Shown: piece by piece, positions 1-7,511 of the stretch
Layout: the number at the start of each line of letters is the position of its first letter
Numbering within the stretch: position 1 is the first letter of the stretch
Assembly: GCA_020025885.1 (NCBI GenBank)
Contig: JAHHRJ010000031.1
Span: forward strand, 1-25,367
Length of the DNA stretch: 25,367 bases
Reading direction: 5' to 3'
From: Butyricicoccus sp.
GTDB lineage: Bacteria; Bacillota; Clostridia; Oscillospirales; Butyricicoccaceae
Position numbers and translations under genes: made by a program
The notes under the pieces: generated by a model
Seen by the model: only the letters and a program-made list of their open reading frames with translations
The model's database searches: none
Told to the model about the DNA's origin: nothing

Positions 1-75
1 AAATCACTATGGATTTTTTTATTAAGTGTCCAACTTCATTATGCAATCAACCATTATTTATTTTCATGTTCCGCC

Positions 76-103
76 TTGACATTCTTTGTAAGCGTGCTAT
101 AAT
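76..103 (+). promoter_or_regulatory. Promoter of the aromatic amino acid operon
   Basis: The -35 box TTGACA (76-81) and -10 box TATAAT (98-103) both match the sigma-A consensus and are separated by 16 bases. Transcription should start near 110, just before the T-box leader. A consensus promoter fits a locus whose control lies in leader attenuation rather than in initiation. Confidence 0.85.
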
Positions 104-111
104 AAAGTCGT

Positions 112-390
112 ATATTGAAAAAAGCAATGACAGAGAAAGTAATCTTGTCAATCGCGCCTTTCAGGGAGTATTCATCTTGACTGGAAATGAATGCAGGTGC
201 TGACAATATGAAGTTCACTCTTGAGCTGTGCAGCCGAAAACAAGTAAGCTGCGCCGGATCTCCACCGTTATCTGGATAGGATATAATTGTATCCGAATCA
301 AAGTGCAGCGCACGCAAGATTTGCGCTGAAGCTGGGTGGTACCGCGGAATGTTTGTCTTTCGTCCCTGTGTGTGGGCGAAGGACTTTTTT
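112..390 (+). promoter_or_regulatory. T-box riboswitch, phenylalanine (UUC) specific
   Basis: The sequence at 333-346 (TGGGTGGTACCGCG) matches the T-box consensus AGGGUGGNACCGCG except at its first base. Stem I can be drawn from AGAG (132-135) with CTCT (218-221) and TTGTCA (145-150) with TGACAA (201-206). This leaves an internal loop with AGTA (138-141) on one side and the specifier TTC (214-216), followed by A, on the other. UUC decodes phenylalanine. The acceptor-binding bulge TGGT (337-340) would pair with tRNA ending ACCA, so the discriminator base is A, which suits tRNA-Phe and disfavours a G-discriminator tRNA-Trp. GGG (334-336) can pair with CCC (364-366) to form the antiterminator, excluding the terminator. 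Uncharged tRNA-Phe should therefore turn the operon on. The motifs are seen; the specificity is inferred by hand folding. Confidence 0.93.
355..390 (+). terminator. T-box-controlled intrinsic terminator
   Basis: GTCTTTCG plus CCC pairs with GGGCGAAGGAC (374-384), with one bulged T and loop TGTGTGT, followed by six T (385-390). The CCC at 364-366 is shared with the antiterminator, which makes the two folds mutually exclusive. Confidence 0.9.
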
Positions 391-463
391 ATTTTCTATG
401 CTTGCATAAGACAAATTTAAATCAATTTTTTGTGATACATCCCAACTGAAAGGAAGATTTCCT

Positions 464-1483
464 ATGATTCTTGTTATGAAACATGGTGCTACTACCGAAC
501 ACATTGAAAGCATTTCCAATTGGCTCACCAACCAATATGGCATCCATGTAAACCCTGTTGTGGGTACTGGAACGACCATTTTGGCACTCGTTGGCGACAC
601 TGCATCAATTGATCAGGACGCACTTCTGCGCGACCCACAGATTGAGCGCATCACCAAGGTGCAGGAACCCTTTAAGCTGTCTAACCGTCGTATGCATCCC
701 CATAACAGCACCGTAGAAATTGCCCCCGGCGTTGTCGTGGGCGGCGAAAAGCTGGTGGTTATGGCTGGACCTTGTTCGGTTGAGAGCCGTGAACAGATCA
801 TCGATATCGCACGCCATGTACAGGCAGAGGGCGCGACCGTCCTGCGTGGCGGTGCATGGAAGCCTCGCTCTTCCCCGTACTCTTTCCAAGGACTGAAGGC
901 AGAAGGTTTGGAGCTTCTCCACGAAGCGCATAAAGAAACTGGCTTGCCTGTTGTCACGGAAATCACGAATCCCAAAAATATTGAACTTTTCATGGATAAA
1001 TGTGATTGTTTCCAAGTGGGCGCACGCAATATGCAAAACTTTGATCTGCTCAAGGAGCTGGGACAGACCCGCAAGCCGGTTCTACTCAAGCGCGGACTTG
1101 CCAACACTATGGAGGAATTTTTGATGTCTGCGGAATATATCATGGCTGGTGGCAATGAAAACGTGATCTTGTGCGAGCGTGGCATTCGTACCTATGAAAC
1201 ATACACCCGTAATACACTCGATATCTCCGCTGTCCCTGTGCTCAAACGCATGAGTCATCTGCCAGTCATCGTTGACCCGTCCCATGCTGGCGGCATTTAC
1301 TGGATGGTTGAGCCGCTTGCAAAGGCTGCAATCGCAGCGGGTGCAGATGGTCTCATTATCGAGGTGCACAATGACCCTGCCCATGCACTTTCTGATGGCG
1401 CACAGAGCCTGACCTATGATTCTTTCCATGATACGATGCAGTCTCTGCGCCGTGTTGCCGCCGCAGTAGACCGTACAATTTAA
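464..1483 (+). CDS. aroF: 3-deoxy-D-arabino-heptulosonate-7-phosphate synthase (DAHP synthase, type I-beta)
   Basis: This enzyme condenses phosphoenolpyruvate and erythrose-4-phosphate, the first committed step of the shikimate pathway, in the cytoplasm. Residues 1-70 form a small ferredoxin-like regulatory domain, as in Thermotoga-type enzymes, and residues 95-339 form the TIM barrel. Visible active-site segments are AGPCSVES (101-108), RGGAWKPRSSPYSFQG, FQVGARNMQNF, LLKRGLANT and VDPSHAGG. The 339-residue length is normal for the FL-domain subclass. The ATG has an AAGGAAG site about eight bases upstream. It is the first gene after the T-box, so supply of the whole pathway responds to tRNA-Phe charging. 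By family analogy the FL domain gives feedback inhibition by an aromatic end product; which one cannot be read from the sequence. Confidence 0.96.
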   Translation: MILVMKHGATTEHIESISNWLTNQYGIHVNPVVGTGTTILALVGDTASIDQDALLRDPQIERITKVQEPFKLSNRRMHPHNSTVEIAPGVVVGGEKLVVMAGPCSVESREQIIDIARHVQAEGATVLRGGAWKPRSSPYSFQGLKAEGLELLHEAHKETGLPVVTEITNPKNIELFMDKCDCFQVGARNMQNFDLLKELGQTRKPVLLKRGLANTMEEFLMSAEYIMAGGNENVILCERGIRTYETYTRNTLDISAVPVLKRMSHLPVIVDPSHAGGIYWMVEPLAKAAIAAGADGLIIEVHNDPAHALSDGAQSLTYDSFHDTMQSLRRVAAAVDRTI

Positions 1484-1525
1484 TCACCCTTTTGGAACTT
1501 TTTCTACACAAGGAGCGTCTAACTT

Positions 1526-2563
1526 ATGAAAAAACTTACCCTGAGCGGGACTTCTACCCGCTCGGATATTTACATTGGACGTGGAATCTTGGATGCTGTA
1601 CAAGCACAGTGTTCTGAGGTCTTCTCCCCCAGCCGTGTCCATATCGTGACCGATTCCACCGTTGCCCCCTTATATCTCGAACGCGTACAGGCGCAGTTTG
1701 ACCTGCCAACCTCTGTGACGATCATCCCTGTTGGTGAGGAGCACAAATGTTTATCCACTGTTGAGCAGATCTACCATGATTTACTTTCTGTGGGTATGAC
1801 GCGCAAGGATTTGATTATTGCGCTAGGCGGCGGTGTAACAGGTGATATCACAGGCTTTGCTGCCGCAACGTTTCTGCGCGGGGTGTCCCTGTGCCAGATT
1901 CCCACAACGCTGCTTGCGCAGGTAGATTCTTCTGTGGGCGGCAAAACAGGTGTCGATCTACCAGAGGGCAAAAACCTTGTTGGTGCATTTTATCAGCCGC
2001 GTTTGGTGCTCATTGATCCTGATGTACTCAATACCCTGCCCGAAAGCACGTTGATCGACGGCATGGCAGAAGTCATTAAATATGGTTATATCGCCGATGC
2101 TTCTATTTTGGACTTGCTATCTGATTATCGTGCAAACCTTGAAGAACTGATTTATGCCTGTGTAAAAATCAAATGTGATGTTGTTTCACAGGACGAGCAT
2201 GACACAGGACTGCGCATGATCTTAAACTTTGGGCACACCATTGGGCATGCCGCTGAAAAACTCGGCAACTATACCGACCTCACACACGGGCAAGCGGTTG
2301 CTGTCGGCATGGTAACTGCTATGAAGCTCTCCAACGCCATGGGCGCACCTTGTGATTTACTGCCTAACTTAGTATCGCAGCTCAAACAAGTTGGACTGCC
2401 AACCGAACTTACTTACGATCGTGAAGCCATTTTTAAGACACTTCTATCTGATAAAAAGAAATTTGGCGCAACCGTCAATTTCATTCTCGTCCGCACAGCC
2501 GGAACCGCAGAAATCGTTCCCATTGAGGCGGAAACATTACATACGTTTATTCTGGATCTATAA
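1526..2563 (+). CDS. aroB: 3-dehydroquinate synthase
   Basis: This NAD- and divalent-metal-dependent enzyme converts DAHP to 3-dehydroquinate, the second shikimate step. The nucleotide-binding segment GGGVTGDITGFAA is at 101-113 and VDSSVGGKTGVD at 133-144. Metal and substrate residues follow in GMAEVIKYGYI (Glu about 182) and in NFGHTIGHAAE. The 345-residue length is normal. The start has AAGGAG about ten bases upstream, and the gap from aroF is 42 bases with no hairpin, so the gene belongs to the same transcript. Confidence 0.97.
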   Translation: MKKLTLSGTSTRSDIYIGRGILDAVQAQCSEVFSPSRVHIVTDSTVAPLYLERVQAQFDLPTSVTIIPVGEEHKCLSTVEQIYHDLLSVGMTRKDLIIALGGGVTGDITGFAAATFLRGVSLCQIPTTLLAQVDSSVGGKTGVDLPEGKNLVGAFYQPRLVLIDPDVLNTLPESTLIDGMAEVIKYGYIADASILDLLSDYRANLEELIYACVKIKCDVVSQDEHDTGLRMILNFGHTIGHAAEKLGNYTDLTHGQAVAVGMVTAMKLSNAMGAPCDLLPNLVSQLKQVGLPTELTYDREAIFKTLLSDKKKFGATVNFILVRTAGTAEIVPIEAETLHTFILDL

Positions 2564-2578
2564 AAGGAGGATCACCGC

Positions 2579-3679
2579 ATGGGTTCTACATGGGGTACTG
2601 CACTCAAAATTTCTATCTTTGGTGAATCACACGGCGCAGGAATTGGTGTCGTTTTAGACGGATTCCCGGCTGGTATCGAATATGACGAAGAATTTGTTCT
2701 ACGCGAACTGGAACGCCGTGCACCGGGACGCAATAAGCAGTCCACTGCACGTAAGGAAGCTGATTATCCGCGTATCCTGTCCGGAATCTACGATGGCAAG
2801 ACAACTGGCGCACCGATTTGTGCCATGATGCAAAATACAGACACCCGCTCGAAAGATTATTCCAATCTCGTCAAGCAACCCCGTCCGGGACATGCCGATT
2901 TTACAGGTATGGTTCGTTTTCACGGATTTAACGATCCACGCGGCGGCGGGCACTTCTCTGGTCGCCTGACCGCTCCGTTGGTGTTTGCTGGTGCCATGTG
3001 TAAGCTGTATCTGCGCACGCGTGATATTACCGTTGGTGCACATATCCAATCTATTGCACAGATTCAAGATACCGCATTTGATGATGTTGCTGTGACCGCG
3101 GAGCAGCTAAACAGCCTGCGCGCGCAGGAATATCCGATCATCAATCCACGTGCATTGGATGCCATGCTGTCCGCAATTGAGGATGCACGTATGGATTGCG
3201 ATTCTGTTGGCGGCGTGATTGAGTGTGCCGCTGTTGGACTGCCTGCCGGACTTGGTTCTCCGATGCTTGACACCGTAGAAGCGCGCCTTTCCTCTCTGCT
3301 GTTCTCCGTTCCTGCTGTTAAGGGTGTTGAATTTGGCGTAGGCTTTGGCTTTGCAGAATATCGCGGCTCACATGCAAATGATCCAATGTACATGGATGAA
3401 AACGGCACAGTATGCACCGAGACGAATAATAACGGTGGTGTGCTCGGCGGTATCACCAACGGTATGCCAATTTTGTTTCGCACCGTCATCAAGCCGACCT
3501 CTTCGATCTCCAAGCGCCAACATACTTTGAATCTGGAAACCAAAAAAGTGGAGCCGCTTGAAATCCACGGTCGCCATGATCCGTGCATTGTCACCCGCGC
3601 CGCACCAGTCATCGAAGCGGCAGCAGCAGTCGCACTGACTGATCTTTATTTGGAGGGCTTCGGCTATGCCCAACCATAA
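2579..3679 (+). CDS. aroC: Chorismate synthase
   Basis: This FMN-dependent enzyme makes chorismate from EPSP, the last common step of aromatic synthesis. Signature segments are FGESHGAGIG (14-23), RPGHADFTG (102-110), RGGGHFSGR (121-129) and the C-terminal GRHDPCIVTRAAPVIEA. The 366-residue length is typical. An AAAAGGAGG ribosome site directly precedes the ATG. Its 3' end overlaps the start of pheA by 14 bases, which suggests coupled translation. No dedicated flavin reductase is seen nearby, so reduced FMN must come from general cell sources. Confidence 0.97.
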   Translation: MGSTWGTALKISIFGESHGAGIGVVLDGFPAGIEYDEEFVLRELERRAPGRNKQSTARKEADYPRILSGIYDGKTTGAPICAMMQNTDTRSKDYSNLVKQPRPGHADFTGMVRFHGFNDPRGGGHFSGRLTAPLVFAGAMCKLYLRTRDITVGAHIQSIAQIQDTAFDDVAVTAEQLNSLRAQEYPIINPRALDAMLSAIEDARMDCDSVGGVIECAAVGLPAGLGSPMLDTVEARLSSLLFSVPAVKGVEFGVGFGFAEYRGSHANDPMYMDENGTVCTETNNNGGVLGGITNGMPILFRTVIKPTSSISKRQHTLNLETKKVEPLEIHGRHDPCIVTRAAPVIEAAAAVALTDLYLEGFGYAQP

Positions 3680-4826
3680 TCCCCGCCCGCTGGAGGAAAC
3701 ACGTGCAGAGATTACTGCCCTCGACCAGCAGATCCAGCAGTTATTCTTAAAGCGTATGGTATGTTCTGAGCAGGTTGCCGCCTATAAGCTTTCCACGGGT
3801 GATGCGATCCTAAAACCTGACCGTGAACAATATCTGCTCGATACCTTGGGCGCACAGGTTCCAGACAATCTGCGGCAGGAATACACCTCCATGCTCAAAA
3901 ACATCATGCGTGTATCCCGCAAGCATCAATATGCATGGATGCTTGATCAGGAGCCAAACCGTCTCCAGCTTCCACTCGTGCCGCGCCTTGAAGCTCCTGC
4001 ACGTGTTGTCTATCAAGGACTGCCCGCCTCCTATCAGGCACAGGCGGTGCAAGCTATGTATCCGTCTGCGTCTATGGTTTCTCATGTGAAAACCTTTGAA
4101 GATGTCTTTCGCGCGGTACAGGATGGGCAAGCCGATATTGGTGTCGTCCCTGTGGAAAATTCCACGGTTGGCACCATCAACGAAGCCTGCGATCTGCTTG
4201 CACAGTATGACCTTCACATTTGTCATTCGCACATTGACCATATCGCAAACTGCCTTTGCGCATGTTGTGGTGCAACGCTGGATACTGTAAAAACGGTATA
4301 TTCCATTGCGCCTGCGCTCGGTCAATGCCAGCGTTTTCTCAAATCTCATCATTTTATGCAGAAAGAAGCAGAAAACACAGCCGTCGCTGCACAGCTTGTC
4401 GCGCAGTCCGGTGAATTGACCTGTGCTGCTGTATGCTCCGAACAAGCTGCCGCACTGTATGGGCTGACCGTCTTGGCGCATAACATCAACGATGATAAAA
4501 CCAACCAAACCCGATTTATTGCACTGACACGCGGTTTGTCCACCCAGCCAGATGATAACCGCATTACGCTTGCCTTTACGCTCCCACATGATAAGGGGTC
4601 TTTGTCCGCTGTGCTCTCTGTCTGTGCAGACCATGAAGTGAATCTGACTGAGATCCACTCCCGTCCCATTCCAGAGACACCATGGCGTTATCGGTTCTTT
4701 GCCGATTTGGAAGGCAGCCTATGCGATCCGGCGGTCTGTGCTATGATCTACCAACTGAGCGAAGAGCTCTCCACTGTCCGCATCTTGGGCAGCTATCGTA
4801 TTTCCGACTCTACTGAAGCGAGGTAA
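3666..4826 (+). CDS. pheA: Bifunctional chorismate mutase / prephenate dehydratase (P-protein)
   Basis: This bifunctional enzyme converts chorismate to prephenate and then to phenylpyruvate, the branch leading to phenylalanine. Residues about 10-90 are an AroQ-type helical chorismate mutase (LDQQIQQLFLKRM, then a Lys-rich second helix). Residues about 113-290 are the dehydratase, with VPVENSTVGT (161-170) and the essential TRF in QTRFIAL. Residues about 303-380 are an ACT domain containing LTEIHSRP, a variant of the ESRP phenylalanine-binding motif. The usual VYSHPQAL segment reads VYSIAPALGQC, a mild departure. The ATG lies inside the end of aroC with GGAGG upstream. A Phe-specific enzyme under a Phe T-box, with no tyrA or trp genes beside it, makes this a phenylalanine-dedicated operon. 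Confidence 0.95.
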   Translation: MPNHNPRPLEETRAEITALDQQIQQLFLKRMVCSEQVAAYKLSTGDAILKPDREQYLLDTLGAQVPDNLRQEYTSMLKNIMRVSRKHQYAWMLDQEPNRLQLPLVPRLEAPARVVYQGLPASYQAQAVQAMYPSASMVSHVKTFEDVFRAVQDGQADIGVVPVENSTVGTINEACDLLAQYDLHICHSHIDHIANCLCACCGATLDTVKTVYSIAPALGQCQRFLKSHHFMQKEAENTAVAAQLVAQSGELTCAAVCSEQAAALYGLTVLAHNINDDKTNQTRFIALTRGLSTQPDDNRITLAFTLPHDKGSLSAVLSVCADHEVNLTEIHSRPIPETPWRYRFFADLEGSLCDPAVCAMIYQLSEELSTVRILGSYRISDSTEAR

Positions 4827-4830
4827 TGCA

Positions 4831-6105
4831 ATGAAACTACACACATCCAAGCCGCTTCACGGTACGATCACTGTACCGGGAGACAAATCCGTTTCTCACC
4901 GTTCCGTCATGTTGGGTGCACTTGCAGACGGCACCACCCATGTCACTGGTTTTCTGATGGGCGAAGATTGCCTGTCCACCATTGATTGCTTCCGCAAAAT
5001 GGGTGTACAGGTAGAGATCGGCGATAACAATACCATTACCGTGCATGGTGTTGGCTTACACGGTCTGCACAAGCCATCTGAACAGCTCTACACGGGCAAC
5101 AGCGGCACGACCACACGTTTGATCTCTGGCATCCTGTCTGGACAGAGCTTTGAAACCGCTCTGACGGGTGACGCCTCCATTCAAAAACGCCCAATGGGAC
5201 GTGTTATCCAGCCGCTTCGTCAAATGGGTGCAGACATTACAGGGGTCGATGACAAATTCTGTCCCCTCACCATTCGCCCCAGTAAGCTACATGGTATGGA
5301 GTACATCCTGCCTGTGGCATCTGCGCAGCTCAAAAGCGCGATCCTGCTTGCTGGACTGTATGCTGACACGCCTACGACTGTTGTTGAGCCCGCACCCTCC
5401 CGTGACCATACCGAGCGTATGCTGCGTGCGCTGGGCTGCCGCGTGAAAGCCGACGGCTGTCGCATCACTGTTTATCCGCCCGAAAAGCTGACCGCCTGTG
5501 ATGTAACCGTTCCAGCCGACATTTCGTCTGCTGCATTTTTCCTTGTTGCTGGCGTCATCGTCCCAGGCTCTGTCGTGACCATCCGCAATGTGGGTGTGAA
5601 TCCCACGCGTGACGGTGTGATCGAGGTGCTCAAAAACATGGGCGCGGACATTACCCTTGAAAACCTGCGCGATGATGGTGAGCCGATTTGTGATATCACC
5701 ATTCGCGCTTCCAAGTTACACGGCACAGAAATCGGCGGTGATATCATTCCTCGTCTCATCGACGAACTGCCTGTGCTCGCAGTTGCAGCCGCTTGTGCTG
5801 AGGGTACTACCGTAATTCGAGATGCCGCTGAACTCAAAGTCAAGGAGTCCAACCGCATTGCTGCAATGGTGACCGAACTGACCCGTGCAGGTGCTGACGT
5901 AACCGAAACGGAAGATGGTATAATCATCCATGGCGGCCAGCCGCTTCATGGCGCAGCCTTTGACACTTACCAAGATCACCGCATTGCTATGAGTATGGCG
6001 GTCTGTGCACTTGTCTGTGATGGCGAAAGCGAGATCAAGGACAATAACGTCGTTGCGATTTCCTACCCTAATTTCTTTGATACCTTGAAGCAGTTGGGAG
6101 GTTGA
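4831..6105 (+). CDS. aroA: 3-phosphoshikimate 1-carboxyvinyltransferase (EPSP synthase)
   Basis: This enzyme transfers the enolpyruvyl group of PEP to shikimate-3-phosphate. Its two-domain fold is indicated by GDKSVSHRS (17-25), GNSGTTTRL (89-97), RPMGR (120-124), IDELPVLA (catalytic Asp), KESNRIA and the late DHRIAMS. The GNSGTT/RPM wording resembles class II, glyphosate-tolerant type enzymes more than E. coli-like class I (GNAGTAMR); this classification is inferred from motifs only. The 424-residue length is normal. The start is four bases after the pheA stop, with GAGG upstream. Confidence 0.96.
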   Translation: MKLHTSKPLHGTITVPGDKSVSHRSVMLGALADGTTHVTGFLMGEDCLSTIDCFRKMGVQVEIGDNNTITVHGVGLHGLHKPSEQLYTGNSGTTTRLISGILSGQSFETALTGDASIQKRPMGRVIQPLRQMGADITGVDDKFCPLTIRPSKLHGMEYILPVASAQLKSAILLAGLYADTPTTVVEPAPSRDHTERMLRALGCRVKADGCRITVYPPEKLTACDVTVPADISSAAFFLVAGVIVPGSVVTIRNVGVNPTRDGVIEVLKNMGADITLENLRDDGEPICDITIRASKLHGTEIGGDIIPRLIDELPVLAVAAACAEGTTVIRDAAELKVKESNRIAAMVTELTRAGADVTETEDGIIIHGGQPLHGAAFDTYQDHRIAMSMAVCALVCDGESEIKDNNVVAISYPNFFDTLKQLGG

Positions 6106-6109
6106 ACCG

Positions 6110-7498
6110 ATGCTCTTGCGCTTTGATGAATTTCGTGCCTTCCAGCCTTCGCGCAAAACCTATGCGTTGTTTGGGCATCCGCTCGGACATAGCATGAGTC
6201 CCTCTCTGCACAAATCTCTGTTTGATTCCAATGACTATGACGCGGACTACATCGCTGTTGATGTGCCGCCCGAACAGCTTGCGGACGCGCTCACGCTTGC
6301 ACGAGAAAAGCTGGCTGGCATTAACCTGACCATTCCACACAAAAAAGCGATCATTCCACTTTTAGACGAAGTAAACCAGAGTGCCGCTGATCTAAATTCG
6401 GTAAATACAGTCGCATTTAAAGGCTGTAAAGCAATCGGATTTAACACCGATATTTTAGGCTTTGCAGAGTCCCTAGAGCGCGATGGAATCACCCTGAAAG
6501 ACAAAAAAGTACTGCTGATTGGGTATGGCGGCGCCTCTGCTGTTATGGGTTATCACTGCTTAAAACAGGGTGCTATGCTGTATATTACGGGACGTAATGC
6601 AGAAAAAGCAGAAGAACTCAAGCAGTACTTATCCGCGCTGTTCCCTAATGTAAAGTGTGAAACCTGTACACGTAAGCAAATCCCAAAAGATACCGAGATT
6701 ATCGTACATGGCACCCCACTCGGCATGTATCCCCGTGAAGATCGCACCCCCTTATACTTCTTGCCACGCGGCACCACTTATGTATTTGATGCCGTCTATA
6801 ACCCGCCCACCACTGCCCTGCTTCGTCTTGCAAATCCACGTTTTATACAAACCCGTGACGGACTTTATATGCTCGTCATGCAGGCGGCGCGTGCGCAAAC
6901 GATTTGGTATGGCGCACAGTTTTCACAAGAGACCTGCGACGCGATCCTGCGACGCACCTATGGGCAAATGGCGGTCAAGCGGCTGCATGATAAATACCAC
7001 AAGCGTCATATTGTGCTGTGCGGTTTTATGGGCAGCGGCAAAACTACGGTTGGGCGCAAGCTCGCACGTCTGACTGGTCTGTCTTTTGTAGACTTGGATC
7101 ATTACATTGAGGCGCAAACACAGATGTCCATTTCGGATATTTTTGCACAATATGGTGAATCCTATTTCCGTGATTTGGAAACACGCTATGTAACAGAACT
7201 GACCCAACGCAAAGAAGGTATGGTTTTGTCTCTTGGTGGCGGTGCGGTGCTCCGTCCGGAAAATGTGACAGCCATCAAGAAGAGCGGACTTCTGATTTTG
7301 CTGGACACCCCCCTCTCGCGCATCTTAAAAAACCTATCCCAGTCTACAACGCGCCCACTGCTTGAAACCTCGGATAAACTGGCGCAAACCAAACGCTTGT
7401 ATGATGCACGCCGCCCACTTTATAATCAGGTTGCAGATATCCGTATCCGCAGTCCAAGGCTCAGCGAAGTTGTAGAACGAACACTGAAACGTATTTGA
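6110..7498 (+). CDS. aroE-aroK: Fused shikimate dehydrogenase / shikimate kinase
   Basis: One 462-residue chain carries two successive pathway steps. Residues about 15-280 are AroE: the shikimate-binding SxS in GHSMSPSLHK (26-35), TIPHKK with the catalytic Lys 78, NSVNT (96-100), FNTD (111-114) and a dinucleotide loop GYGGAS (138-143). Residues about 298-462 are AroK: P-loop GFMGSGKTT (305-313), VDLD (327-330), FRDLE and the GGGAV segment. The two halves are joined by a short basic linker (KRLHDKYHKRH) with no internal stop. The ATG is preceded by GGGAGG and follows the aroA stop by four bases. Fusion should keep a fixed 1:1 ratio and may channel shikimate. The fusion is seen directly; channelling is speculation. 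Confidence 0.95.
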   Translation: MLLRFDEFRAFQPSRKTYALFGHPLGHSMSPSLHKSLFDSNDYDADYIAVDVPPEQLADALTLAREKLAGINLTIPHKKAIIPLLDEVNQSAADLNSVNTVAFKGCKAIGFNTDILGFAESLERDGITLKDKKVLLIGYGGASAVMGYHCLKQGAMLYITGRNAEKAEELKQYLSALFPNVKCETCTRKQIPKDTEIIVHGTPLGMYPREDRTPLYFLPRGTTYVFDAVYNPPTTALLRLANPRFIQTRDGLYMLVMQAARAQTIWYGAQFSQETCDAILRRTYGQMAVKRLHDKYHKRHIVLCGFMGSGKTTVGRKLARLTGLSFVDLDHYIEAQTQMSISDIFAQYGESYFRDLETRYVTELTQRKEGMVLSLGGGAVLRPENVTAIKKSGLLILLDTPLSRILKNLSQSTTRPLLETSDKLAQTKRLYDARRPLYNQVADIRIRSPRLSEVVERTLKRI

Positions 7499-7511
7499 GG
7501 AATCGAACATT

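Noticed and set aside
112..390. Tryptophan or tyrosine specificity for the T-box
   Set aside because: The hand-drawn specifier loop presents TTC, and the TGGT bulge implies discriminator A, which argues against tRNA-Trp. Tyrosine would need TAC in that loop, which is not there.
3810..4658. Long open frame of 282 codons on the - strand inside pheA
   Set aside because: It is fully antisense to a well-supported gene, has no ribosome site and its translation matches no family.
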